Below, piece after piece: positions 18,245 through 26,744 of a stretch of 64,000 nt of DNA (the stretch's first letter is position 1; every line of letters starts with the position of its first letter). The notes beneath the pieces were generated by a model. It did no database searches and was not told the origin of the DNA. It saw only the letters and a program-made list of their open reading frames with translations. The stretch spans positions 584,824 through 648,823 of the forward strand of contig NZ_LT727828.1 of the NCBI RefSeq assembly GCF_900162685.1. The letters are read 5' to 3'. Position numbers and translations under genes: made by a program. This stretch comes from Terribacillus halophilus (GTDB lineage Bacteria > Bacillota > Bacilli > Bacillales > Amphibacillaceae).

Positions 18245-18472
18245 GTATACCTTTTCCTCCATGATCAAAAATGTCACGCATGCCTTAAGCTTAAGGGATT
18301 TGGGTGTGTAAGTCAATGTTCTTACTAGTAGAAGAATGGAAACAGCACAAAAAGGATTTGTTATACTTTGGGAAGTAAAATAGTTTTAGGTTCAAAGTGA
18401 ATGAGGCGGTATGTCTCTGTAACAAACGGCAGCTGTTCATGTAACATCAATTCAAATGTAAGGGGGGATAGA

Positions 18473-19009
18473 GTGAGAAAAGCATCGATAGCGCTCGCTT
18501 TTGCAGTTGTCATGTTGCTTGTCTATCTTATCATGGATAACATCCATTCTAAGCAAGAACTTGAAGCGGTGGAATTTCAACTGGAAAATCTGATTCGTTT
18601 TACACAAGAGCCGGTGGAGGTCCATGAGCCTGCTTTTGATACAGCTGTCCAATTTATTTGGAGTTACTTAGATTATGAAGGAATTCAAGAAAAAAACAGG
18701 ATAGTCGAACGTGTTACAAAGAATGTGGCAGATCAGCTGGCTTTGTCTGATAATCCAAACAAAAAGCTACCTGTGGAGGGACACGATGGAGTGAATAAGT
18801 CAGACGTCAAAGATTTAGAAATCTATTACGGTTCATCAAGCAAGGACAAACAGCAGTTGTTTGCAGCTTTTCGGAATGTCATTGATACGGGAGACGAAAT
18901 CAGTGAATCGATGCGGTTTCTAAAACTTAGCATGGTTTTGGAAGAAGGCAAGTGGAAAGTAGATCATATGGAATGGGAAAAGGAGCAGGTTTCCAATAGT
19001 TCAACTTAG
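18473..19009 (+). CDS. Hypothetical membrane-anchored protein, 178 residues
   Basis: The start is GTG 18473 after AAGGGGGGATA; the longer frame from 18401 has no ribosome binding site. The N-terminus has a single TM helix (about residues 5-22, ALAFAVVMLLVYLIM), so the rest is probably extracytoplasmic. The remainder is charged and mixed alpha/beta, with a C-terminal EEGKWKVDHMEWEKEQ stretch that resembles NTF2-like or transfer-protein folds, but I do not recognise a family. An extended -10 (TGTTATACT near 18359-18367) could drive it. It is divergent from ykpA, and no operon partner is visible. Confidence 0.65.
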   Translation: MRKASIALAFAVVMLLVYLIMDNIHSKQELEAVEFQLENLIRFTQEPVEVHEPAFDTAVQFIWSYLDYEGIQEKNRIVERVTKNVADQLALSDNPNKKLPVEGHDGVNKSDVKDLEIYYGSSSKDKQQLFAAFRNVIDTGDEISESMRFLKLSMVLEEGKWKVDHMEWEKEQVSNSST

Positions 19010-19086
19010 CGCCTTTACTTCCTATTCCATACCGTTATAAATCACCATTGTTTACGTGAAGATACTAGTGATTAAAACATAGAACC

Positions 19087-19106
19087 GACTTCTACCTTGA
19101 AGTCGT
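19087..19106 (+). repeat. Small inverted repeat upstream of topB
   Basis: CGACTTC and GAAGTCG form a 7-bp hairpin with a 6-base loop about 65 bases before the topB start. There is no T run, so it may be an operator or a weak RNA structure. Confidence 0.35.
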
Positions 19107-19171
19107 TAACTCCCGCTTCAAGCTGCCATGTGCTAAAATATAGGGAGTGTGATTCGAGAAAGGATGTTTTC

Positions 19172-21352
19172 ATGGGTAAAACGGTTGTACTGGCAGAGAA
19201 ACCTTCTGTCGGCCGCGATATAGCGCGTGTTCTTGGATGTACGAAGAAGACGAACAGCTATATGGAAGGAAAAGATTATATTGTGACGTGGGCGCTTGGT
19301 CATTTGGTGACACTAGCGGATCCAGAGACATATGACGATAAATATAAAACGTGGAAAATAGAAGATCTGCCAATGCTGCCTGAGAAGCTGAAGCTTGTCG
19401 TAATCAAGCAGACTGGCAGACAATTCAGCACGGTGAAAACGCAGCTGAACCGAAGTGATGTGAGCGATATTGTTATCGCAACAGATGCTGGTCGTGAAGG
19501 GGAGCTTGTTGCACGTTGGATTTTAGAAAAAGCTCGTGTAAACAAGCCGGTAAAACGTTTGTGGATTTCCTCGGTAACAGATAAGGCCATTAAAGATGGC
19601 TTTAAGAACCTGAGAAGCGGCAAAGAGTTTGAGAATCTATATAAATCTGCTGTAGCTAGGTCGGAAGCAGACTGGTATGTCGGGCTGAATGCAACACGCG
19701 CGTTAACAACGAAATTTAATGCGCAGCTGTCCAGCGGACGCGTGCAGACGCCAACACTGGCGATGGTTCATCATCGCGAAGAAGAAATCAAAAACTTTAA
19801 ACCAGAAGCCTTCTACGGTATCGAAGCAAAGACACAAAAAGGCTTGCGCCTCGTGTGGAAGGATCAAAAACATAACAGCACACGTACTTTCGCTAAAGAC
19901 AAAGCGGAACAAGTGCTGCAAAAACTGAAGCAGGCAAAAGGGAAAGTCACCAATGTGGAGAAAAAGCTTAAGAAAAGCTATGCACCGCAGTTGTATGACT
20001 TAACGGAACTGCAGCGTGATGCCAACCGATTGTTTGGTTTCGGTGGTAAAGAAACGCTGAACATCATGCAGCATTTATACGAACGGCATAAGCTATTAAC
20101 ATATCCGCGGACAGATTCTCGTTATTTGTCATCTGATATTGTGCCAACGTTGAAGGATCGTGTGAAAGCAGCAGGTGTAGGCAGCTATGGACGTATTGCT
20201 ACGAAAATTGCGAACGCGCCTATCAAAGCAACAAAAGCATTTGTGGATGACAACAAGGTGTCCGATCACCATGCCATCATTCCAACAGATCAAAACGCAT
20301 ATGGCGCGGACCTTTCTGATAAAGAACGTAAAATTTATGACTTGGTTATCAAGCGCTTCTTTGCGGTGCTATTCCCAGCATTTGAGTATGAACAGACAAC
20401 GTTAACAGTAGAAGCTGCTGGCGAAAATTTCACTGCTAAAGGAAAAATCGTGAAGAAACAGGGTTGGAAAGAAGTGTATGCCAACCGATACGATGACGAA
20501 GAATCAGACGATGACCAAACCTTGCCTAATGTGGAAAAAGGCGAGGAATGGACGCTTTCGTATCGAATGACAACAGGCGAAACGAAACCGCCGGAGCGAT
20601 TTACAGAAGGTACATTGCTGCATGCAATGGAGAACCCAGTCCGTTTTATGGCTGGCGAGAATAAGGACCTTATTAAAACAATCGGACAGACAGGCGGTCT
20701 TGGTACCGTAGCAACACGTGCTGATATTATTGATAAGTTGTTCAACACCTTCTATATCGAGAAGCAAGGCAAGTATTTGAAGATGACTTCTAAAGGAAGA
20801 CAGCTGCTGGAGCTTGTTCCGGAAGAATTGAAGTCTCCTGCACTGACAGCGGAGTGGGAAATGAAGCTAAGTGCAATTGCAGAAGGAAAGCTGAAGCAGC
20901 AGCAGTACATTTCTGAAATGAAGCAATATGCTAAAAAAGTTGTGAACGAAATCAAGAACAGTGAGCACAAATATAAACACGATAATATAACGGGCACAAA
21001 CTGTCCGGATTGCGGCAAACTGATGCTTGAAGTGAATGGTAAACGCGGTCGTATGCTCGTCTGCCAGGACCGGGAATGCGGACATAAGAAGAATATTGCT
21101 AAAACAACCAATGCCCGCTGTCCAAACTGTCATAAGCGTTTGGAATTGCGCGGTGAGGGAGAAGGCCAGATGTTCTTCTGTAAGTGCGGACATCGTGAAA
21201 AGCTAAGTACATTTAACGAGCGCCGCAAGAAAGAGAAGAACAATAAAGTAAGCAAGCGTGATGTACAAAAGTATCTGAAGAAAAATAATGAAGATGATGG
21301 CTTTGCTAATACTGCTTTAGCAGATGCGCTAGCGAAACTGAAGAAAAAGTAA
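19172..21352 (+). CDS. topB: DNA topoisomerase III
   Basis: The start is ATG 19172 (MGKTVVLAEKPSVGRD) after GAGAAAGGATGTTTTC; the 25-codon upstream extension is not supported. The 726-residue type IA topoisomerase starts with a Toprim domain (AEKPSVGRD, TDAGREGE), has the catalytic Tyr311 in LTYPRTDSRYLS, and ends with two zinc-ribbon modules (CPDCGKLM...CQDRECGH and CPNCHKRL...CKCGH). It decatenates single-stranded-containing DNA, typically with a RecQ helicase; a recQ is present at 44-46.5 kb. Length matches B. subtilis TopB (727). It is monocistronic. Confidence 0.96.
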   Translation: MGKTVVLAEKPSVGRDIARVLGCTKKTNSYMEGKDYIVTWALGHLVTLADPETYDDKYKTWKIEDLPMLPEKLKLVVIKQTGRQFSTVKTQLNRSDVSDIVIATDAGREGELVARWILEKARVNKPVKRLWISSVTDKAIKDGFKNLRSGKEFENLYKSAVARSEADWYVGLNATRALTTKFNAQLSSGRVQTPTLAMVHHREEEIKNFKPEAFYGIEAKTQKGLRLVWKDQKHNSTRTFAKDKAEQVLQKLKQAKGKVTNVEKKLKKSYAPQLYDLTELQRDANRLFGFGGKETLNIMQHLYERHKLLTYPRTDSRYLSSDIVPTLKDRVKAAGVGSYGRIATKIANAPIKATKAFVDDNKVSDHHAIIPTDQNAYGADLSDKERKIYDLVIKRFFAVLFPAFEYEQTTLTVEAAGENFTAKGKIVKKQGWKEVYANRYDDEESDDDQTLPNVEKGEEWTLSYRMTTGETKPPERFTEGTLLHAMENPVRFMAGENKDLIKTIGQTGGLGTVATRADIIDKLFNTFYIEKQGKYLKMTSKGRQLLELVPEELKSPALTAEWEMKLSAIAEGKLKQQQYISEMKQYAKKVVNEIKNSEHKYKHDNITGTNCPDCGKLMLEVNGKRGRMLVCQDRECGHKKNIAKTTNARCPNCHKRLELRGEGEGQMFFCKCGHREKLSTFNERRKKEKNNKVSKRDVQKYLKKNNEDDGFANTALADALAKLKKK

Positions 21353-21393
21353 ACGAGAAAGAGGCTGGGACATAACTGTTTAAGCTATATAAA

Positions 21394-21439
21394 AATCCAA
21401 ACAATACTGCAATTAAAAGCAGTATTGTTTGGATTTTTT
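21394..21439 (+). terminator. Terminator of topB
   Basis: A perfect 17-bp stem pairs AATCCAAACAATACTGC (21394-21410) with its complement (21419-21435), followed by T. It follows a GAGGCTGGGACA motif at 21361-21372. Confidence 0.85.
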
Positions 21440-21470
21440 GCATTGGAAACGAAGATGAGAGCATCGCTTC

Positions 21471-21576
21471 GGAAATACACTCCGCTTTCCTGCGGGCGGC
21501 TGGTGAGTCTCCTCGTGCTAACGCACTGCGGGGCCTCACCTAGGCCTTTTTCCCGCGGGAGTCTCCGTGTATTTCC
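21471..21576 (+). repeat. Palindromic interspersed repeat element, copy 1
   Basis: A 106-base GC-rich element in an AT-rich gap. It is bounded by 10-bp inverted ends GGAAATACAC (21471-21480) and GTGTATTTCC (21567-21576). Inside are CTGCGGG/CCCGCGGG and GGTGAG/CTCACC arms around CTCGTGCTAACGCACTGCG, so the whole can fold as a branched hairpin. A decayed copy in the opposite orientation lies at 38261-38363. From memory, similar elements are common between genes in Bacillaceae genomes. Confidence 0.75.
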
Positions 21577-21805
21577 TACGCTGATTTGTGTGATGGGAAA
21601 CCTTCACTCGTGTAGGGTAGAATACGTAGACTCCTCGAAAAAGATAGCGATTTTCTTGTCGGTGTCTACTTCAAAAGCCATTCTTGTCCGACGATAACAG
21701 CTAAAGTTGGAAAGTAGCAGCCGTCAGAGAGCTGCATTAAAAAGTACGGATCTAGTTATCGTTCGCTTTTAGGATGAATTAATCTTGTTTTGTCCCGCTC
21801 CCTTT

Positions 21806-22030
21806 TTAGTGTAAACACACTGTTTCTAATTGGAAAGAAAGCTTCTGTATCGCGTCCTCCCAAATGATTTTACCGCCGTAGCAAAGAAAGACAAATCCAA
21901 ACACAACATCCAAGTAAGCTTGAAATCGAACAACGAATCTACGTATACGTTTCATACCGACTAGCAGTAATGTACCTATATACCAACTGCTGTTTCCCAG
22001 CAGGAAACAGATAATGAAGACTAGCGGATG
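21806..22030 (-). pseudogene. C-terminal remnant of a LysE/RhtB-like exporter
   Basis: The minus-strand frame encodes a hydrophobic sequence of about 74 residues: two TM helices around FIICFLLGNSSWYIGTLLLVG and LDVVFGFVFLCYGGKIIW, then a short tail and TAA at 21806. This is the look of the last two helices of LysE-family amino-acid exporters. No start codon with a ribosome binding site is present, and the upstream part of the gene is missing: the frame runs into the Nudix remnant at about 22020-22040. Family assignment is from pattern memory and moderate. Confidence 0.5.
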
Positions 22031-22302
22031 ATGCAGCTGTTCGGGAAGTAAAAGAAGAAAGCGGCATCGAAATTAAAGTGACCAAGTTCTGTGGGATCTA
22101 CCAAAATACAGAGATGAGTATCTGTAATACGCTTTTCCTCGGTAAACCAATTGCGGGTGTTTGTACACCTTCAGAAGAAAGTTTGGAAGTTGGGTATTTT
22201 CCTATTGAGCAGGTCCGAGAGATGGTCACATGGGGAAATTATTTGAAACGAATTGAGCATTGCTTAAATGAAGCATCACATCCATTCTATGTTGCCTTCT
22301 AA
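22021..22302 (+). pseudogene. C-terminal remnant of a Nudix hydrolase
   Basis: The frame opens at about 22018 and reads ADDAAVREVKEESGIEI, the second half of the Nudix box (REVxEExGI), followed by about 75 residues including GIYQNTEMSICNTLFLGKP and ending at 22302. The N-terminal part, including the Gly-rich first half of the Nudix box, is absent. The only in-frame start (GTG 22078) would leave out the catalytic helix. The gene is therefore a truncated, probably inactive Nudix gene. It abuts the LysE remnant head to head, which suggests a deletion that removed both 5' ends. Confidence 0.75.
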
Positions 22303-22314
22303 TACATAGGAAGC

Positions 22315-22350
22315 ACCTTGTTTAGCAAAATAAGCAAGGTACGTTTGTTT
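22315..22350 (+). terminator. Weak hairpin after the Nudix remnant
   Basis: ACCTTGTTTA (22315-22324) pairs with TAAGCAAGGT (22331-22340) with one G-U pair; downstream is T-rich but not a clean run. Confidence 0.5.
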
Positions 22351-22403
22351 TCATTCTTCTTCGTAAGGGAAGAGATTAGTAAAAAAAGGAAGGAAGAGGT
22401 CAT

Positions 22404-23654
22404 ATGAGTGAAACTTCCATGCCGAAGGAAGAAGGGCTGGATCACAGTCTGGCATTTCTCCGGGAAGGCTATGAATTTATTTTGCATCGCAGAAAAAGCT
22501 TTCAATCTAATATATTTGAAACAACACTGCTTGGTAAAAAGGCAATTTGCTTAGGTGGAGAAAAAGGGGCAGAGCTGTTTTATGATCCCGATAAATTCAT
22601 TCGCGCTGGCGCTGCGCCAAACCGTCTTGTCAAAACACTCTTTGGCGAAGGCGGTGTCCAGACCGTGGATGGTGAACAGCACCGAAACCGTAAAGCTATG
22701 TTCATGTCGATTATGACAAAAACGCAGCTGCAAAGACTGGACATGCTGATTGAAAGAGAATGGGAGAAGGCAAGTGAACAATGGGAACAAGCAGATCAGA
22801 TAAAGCTCTACGAAGCATCGCAGAGGATTCTAATGAAAGCAGCTTGTGCATGGGCAGGTGTGCCGCTGGATGATGAAGAGAAACGTACGGAGCAAATGCG
22901 TCATCTGTTTGAATCGCCAGCTGCACTCGGTCCAGACTACTGGCAAGGCCGAACTTCCCGCTCTGGAGCAGATCAATGGGTTACAGAACTCGTTCAGAAA
23001 GTCAGAAATGGTGAGTTGCATCCAATCCGTGAAGGTGCATTGTACGTCTTCTCTTGGCATCGCGACATAGATGGAGAACTTCTTCCCGAAAAAGTGGCCG
23101 CTGTAGAAGTGCTGAATATTATCCGTCCAATCGTTGCCATTAGTATCTTTATTGTTTTCTCAGCCCTGGCTTTGCATCAATTTCCAGAAGAAAAAAGCAA
23201 ACTGAAAACAGGAGATGGCAGTATCCAGCGCTTCGTTCAGGAAGTCCGCCGCTTTTATCCATTTTTCCCAGCTACGATGGCAAAAGTGAAGCAGGACTTT
23301 GAGTGGGAGGGCTATCATTTTGAAAAAGGCACCTTGACACTGCTAGACCTGTATGGCAATAACCATGACCCACATCTTTGGGAGCAGCCAGACCTGTTCC
23401 GCCCAGACCGATTTCTGAACTGGGATGCGAGTCCATTTGACTTTATCCCCCAAGGGGGCGGTGATTTTCATATGGGACACAGATGTGCAGGAGAATGGGT
23501 GACAGTTCAAGTAATGGAAGTGAGCGTTAACTTTCTCGTGAATCGTTTGCAGTATACAGTCCCAAATCAAGATTTAAGCTACAGCCATACCTCTATGCCG
23601 ACCATGCCGAAAAGCCAAATGATACTGACAGATATACAGAAAGTAACTAGCTGA
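22404..23654 (+). CDS. cypC: Cytochrome P450 CYP152 fatty-acid peroxygenase
   Basis: This is an H2O2-driven fatty-acid alpha/beta-hydroxylase (or decarboxylase) of the P450BS-beta type. The 416 residues match the B. subtilis enzyme (417). The heme-ligand loop FIPQGGGDFHMGHRCAGEW places Cys361 as thiolate ligand. The motif QEVRRFYPFFP carries the Arg-Pro pair (Arg242 in P450BS-beta) that binds the fatty-acid carboxylate in place of the usual acid-alcohol pair. No reductase gene is needed or present. The ATG at 22404 follows AGGAAGAGGTCAT. It is monocistronic with its own terminator. Confidence 0.93.
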   Translation: MSETSMPKEEGLDHSLAFLREGYEFILHRRKSFQSNIFETTLLGKKAICLGGEKGAELFYDPDKFIRAGAAPNRLVKTLFGEGGVQTVDGEQHRNRKAMFMSIMTKTQLQRLDMLIEREWEKASEQWEQADQIKLYEASQRILMKAACAWAGVPLDDEEKRTEQMRHLFESPAALGPDYWQGRTSRSGADQWVTELVQKVRNGELHPIREGALYVFSWHRDIDGELLPEKVAAVEVLNIIRPIVAISIFIVFSALALHQFPEEKSKLKTGDGSIQRFVQEVRRFYPFFPATMAKVKQDFEWEGYHFEKGTLTLLDLYGNNHDPHLWEQPDLFRPDRFLNWDASPFDFIPQGGGDFHMGHRCAGEWVTVQVMEVSVNFLVNRLQYTVPNQDLSYSHTSMPTMPKSQMILTDIQKVTS

Positions 23655-23681
23655 CGCTAACAGAATATGCTTTATAAGAGA

Positions 23682-23715
23682 GAGCAGGAGATCATGGGAA
23701 TCCTGCTCTTTTTGC
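23682..23715 (+). terminator. Terminator of cypC
   Basis: AGAGCAGGA (23682-23690) and TCCTGCTCT (23702-23710) form the stem, followed by five T. Confidence 0.85.
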
Positions 23716-23877
23716 ATTCATAAAGATACTGACATTACATGCAAGTTGATTTAAAGGACTATGGGAAATTTATGTCTAGCAACTGCTGAATTTCACTTAA
23801 AATGCATTTCCTAACAGATATACAGGAAATGTAAGTTAAGATGTATTATATTATTGAGGTAGAGGAGGTTGGTTATA

Positions 23878-24360
23878 ATGGAAATCGGGTTCTTTCTTAT
23901 CGCTTTTACCTTACATAATGTAGAAGAAGCTTTGTATTTGCCTGCTTGGTCTAAGGAAAGCAAGTTTCAGAAGACAGTGGAGACTAATGTGTTTCTTTTC
24001 GCTGTAACAATCGTAACGCTAACAGCCTATATGACTGGAATACTGTACCTCCTTTGGCCGGCGAGTTTGTGGATGCAATATCTTCAGACTGGTTTGATAG
24101 GTGCGGTACTAGTAAATGTGATTATGCCTCATGCTGTTGCGACCGCTGTCGAAAGAAGATATTCACCAGGTCTTGTTACCGGAGTTCTTCTGCTTATCCC
24201 GTCCGGAAGCTCGGCCATTGTGCATATCTTCCAATCTGCAGAATTGCGTATTTTGGAAATAGTGATAGCAACAGTTGGGGCAGGCATCTTGCTTATCTCG
24301 CTTATTCTGTTGTTATTTGCTTTGGGTGAACGTATCTTTAGAAAAAATCAACGCAGCTAA
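23878..24360 (+). CDS. HXXEE domain membrane protein
   Basis: The start is ATG 23878, nine bases after GAGGAGG; an upstream TTG is too close to that site. The 160-residue protein has four to five TM helices and begins MEIGFFLIAFTLHNVEEALYLPAW, where HNVEE is the defining HXXEE motif. PHAVATAVERRYSPGLVTG and a helix with IPSGSSAIVHIF follow. The motif resembles a metal or catalytic site, but no function is established for the family. It is a single gene followed by a terminator. Confidence 0.8.
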   Translation: MEIGFFLIAFTLHNVEEALYLPAWSKESKFQKTVETNVFLFAVTIVTLTAYMTGILYLLWPASLWMQYLQTGLIGAVLVNVIMPHAVATAVERRYSPGLVTGVLLLIPSGSSAIVHIFQSAELRILEIVIATVGAGILLISLILLLFALGERIFRKNQRS

Positions 24361-24708
24361 AAAAAGTGAATCTGTTAATTATCCGTAAAGAATACATAGA
24401 CAACTTAGACCGCTTAAATTTTAGATAGAACAGCATTAGCACCAGAACACAAGGTGCTAATTTTTTTGTTTTGTTCTTCTCTTGGGAGAGACGAAGAAAT
24501 TCTTTGGTTAAACTGTACATATGTTACCGTAAATAGGATGCATTGTAGTACAATTTAACAACAATGATATAGAAGCGTGTTTATCAGCCCTTACAACGGT
24601 TATAAATCGTATAGGGTATAGGATACATAAAGCTGCTCTGTAAGTAGAAACCGGCAAACATAAGCTTAGCAGATATAAAAATAGCAAGTATCAAAGGATG
24701 ATTCGTGT
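24361..24708 (+). other. AT-rich intergenic region with HXXEE terminator
   Basis: The 348 bases contain a terminator, TTAGCACC (24436-24443) / GGTGCTAA (24453-24460) followed by seven T. The rest is AT-rich with no supported ORF. Hexamers such as TACAAT occur, but none has a convincing -35 at the right distance. Confidence 0.6.
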
Positions 24709-25962
24709 ATGAAAACAGATTGGTACAAACTAGATAGTGCTGGGAAACTGTATGCATCAACTGTTACATCCAGAGTATCTACCGTTTTTCGTCTTTCAGT
24801 CAATCTGTATATAAGTATTAATGGAGAATTGCTTCAAGAAGCATTGGAAGAAACGTTAGATGAAGTTGCTTCATTCAAAGTCGTTGTAAAAAGAGGTGTG
24901 TTTTGGTACTACTTTGAAAAGACAAAATCTATTCCTGTTGTGACAAAAGAATATTATTACCCTTGTTCGAATCTATTTTTTAGAGGTCGAAATACATTTC
25001 CGTACAGGGTGCTCTATTACAATAAAAAGATTTCGTTGGAACTATCTCATATGCTGACAGACGGCACTGGCGGAATTGAATTTTTAAAGCTTCTTGTCAA
25101 AAATTATCTGAGAAAAGAAGGGCTGGTAGCTGCGTCTGTAAAAAAAGACAAGAAAGACTACAATTTTGATAATGCTTTTTTCCAGCATTACGAGAAAGTT
25201 GTACCAAGTTATCAGGAAACGTTAGACAAAGCGTATAAGATACCTATCCGCCTGGACAAACGAGGCGTGTATCATGTAACAACCGGAAATGTAAAAACAC
25301 AAGCAATTAAGGACCTTGCGAAACAGCATCAGACATCTATTACAACTTACTTGCTCGCTTTATATGCGGAAACTTTAATCGAAATTCAACGGATGAATTC
25401 TGAAAAGAAGAGACCGATCTCAATCAATGTTCCTGTTAATTTGCGCAGTTTCTTTAACAGTGCCACGCTGCAAAATTTCTTTGTTAGTGTGCCAATCACG
25501 ATTGATCCTCGATTAGGTACGTACAGCTTTCAAGATATAATAGGAGCAATTAGTATCGATCTAAAAAGATATGTAAATGAAAAACAATTAAAAACGTTAA
25601 TTGCTCGCAGTGTAAGAGGAGAACGTAATCTGCTGCTTCGTTCCCTGCCTTTATTTGTGAAAGACTGGATTTCACCAATGGTGCATGCCAGATTTGGAGA
25701 AAATTATTATACAAGTTCTATTTCCAATTTAGGTCTCATAGCGCTTGAGCAAAAAATAGAGGAGCACATTGAGCGATTTGAATTCTACCCGCCACCTAGT
25801 ATCGGAAATAAGGTTAAAGTAGGATTAATCAGTCACAAAGCGAACATGTATATTACATTTGGCAGTCTATCAAATGACAGCCTTGTAGAAAGAATGTTCT
25901 TCCGAAAATTAGTAAAAGAAGGCATTCATGTGAAAATAGAGACGAACAGGAGTGCATATTAA
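24709..25962 (+). CDS. Condensation/alcohol acetyltransferase-like protein
   Basis: This 417-residue soluble protein has the catalytic motif SHMLTDGTGG (HxxxDG) near residue 112, the hallmark of the CoA-dependent acyltransferase/condensation superfamily (chloramphenicol acetyltransferase, NRPS C domains, fungal alcohol acetyltransferase). A later segment, PISINVPVNLRSFF, matches the superfamily's second-half NVPVNxR motif. It is a stand-alone single domain with no carrier protein nearby. It overlaps the next gene by one base, so the two products probably act together. Possible roles are esterification of a lipid, alcohol or glycolipid at the membrane. The acceptor is unknown. Confidence 0.75.
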   Translation: MKTDWYKLDSAGKLYASTVTSRVSTVFRLSVNLYISINGELLQEALEETLDEVASFKVVVKRGVFWYYFEKTKSIPVVTKEYYYPCSNLFFRGRNTFPYRVLYYNKKISLELSHMLTDGTGGIEFLKLLVKNYLRKEGLVAASVKKDKKDYNFDNAFFQHYEKVVPSYQETLDKAYKIPIRLDKRGVYHVTTGNVKTQAIKDLAKQHQTSITTYLLALYAETLIEIQRMNSEKKRPISINVPVNLRSFFNSATLQNFFVSVPITIDPRLGTYSFQDIIGAISIDLKRYVNEKQLKTLIARSVRGERNLLLRSLPLFVKDWISPMVHARFGENYYTSSISNLGLIALEQKIEEHIERFEFYPPPSIGNKVKVGLISHKANMYITFGSLSNDSLVERMFFRKLVKEGIHVKIETNRSAY

Positions 25963-26675
25963 TGGCCTACTGTCCAAAATGCGGCGTAAGTGTTGAAAAG
26001 GATCAGATACCTTGTCCGCTATGTTATACATATATACCAAAAGTGCTCAGTGATGAAGAACTGTCAGATGCAAATGGTTTTCCTACTTATTACAGTTTGT
26101 ATGAGAATTTGCTGCATTTCTTTATACGCAGTGTATATCGTGTGCTCTGTATACTAATGATCCTCGGATTTCTAGTCCCAACAATTGTTGACCTTTCTTT
26201 GAACGGCGAGTTAACGTGGTCTTTATACAGCAGTTTATCTGTATTGATGAGTTGGTGTTATCTCCATGTATTCTTCGGCTATGTAAAGCGAATGCGGAAC
26301 AAACTTACAGTCTTGATTGCTGCAGCTAGCATAGGGCTTATCGGATTCGATGGTATCTATGGATATGCGGGCTGGTCCGTCGAAATAGCCATCCCCATAG
26401 TGGTGCTGACTGTACTCTTGTTTTTAGCAAATATAGCTATTTACAGAGTAAATGTAAGCTGGCTGCGCCAAAGTGGTTATATTATTTTTTCCTTGCTCAT
26501 TCTTTGTATAGGAATAGAGTTTATATTACGGATATATTTGAATGCAGAAGCTGTATTTATTCAATCTGCCGGAGATGTAATCCTAGCCATTATTGCAGGA
26601 GCAGTCTTGCTGATTGCATCTTATACAGTTCCAGATAAATGGAAAGAAAAGATGAAGCGTAAATTTCATATTTAG
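25962..26675 (+). CDS. Zinc-ribbon multi-pass membrane protein (DUF6320-like)
   Basis: The 237 residues start with a zinc ribbon, CPKCGVSVEKDQIPCPLC (residues 4-21), then a short soluble linker and about seven TM helices from residue 50 onward. The architecture matches the uncharacterised DUF6320 group as I recall it. Stop and start of the pair overlap (TAATG). Linkage to an acyltransferase-fold protein suggests a membrane-associated acyl-transfer module, with this protein as carrier, flippase or anchor. That is inference from adjacency only. A tandem repeat array follows directly. Confidence 0.7.
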   Translation: MAYCPKCGVSVEKDQIPCPLCYTYIPKVLSDEELSDANGFPTYYSLYENLLHFFIRSVYRVLCILMILGFLVPTIVDLSLNGELTWSLYSSLSVLMSWCYLHVFFGYVKRMRNKLTVLIAAASIGLIGFDGIYGYAGWSVEIAIPIVVLTVLLFLANIAIYRVNVSWLRQSGYIIFSLLILCIGIEFILRIYLNAEAVFIQSAGDVILAIIAGAVLLIASYTVPDKWKEKMKRKFHI

Positions 26676-26744
26676 TGTCGTTTTTCGTGCGAAACATTCA
26701 TTCGTTTATTTTTAAGCAATGGATGTTTTTTTGTGCAAAAAACT

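Noticed and set aside
21425-21697. Plus-strand ORF of 90 codons after topB
   Set aside because: It lies across the palindromic repeat element and starts inside the topB terminator; composition is not protein-like.
22078-22302. Independent 74-residue gene starting at GTG 22078
   Set aside because: The Nudix-box residues continue upstream of this GTG and no ribosome binding site is present, so it is the tail of a truncated gene.
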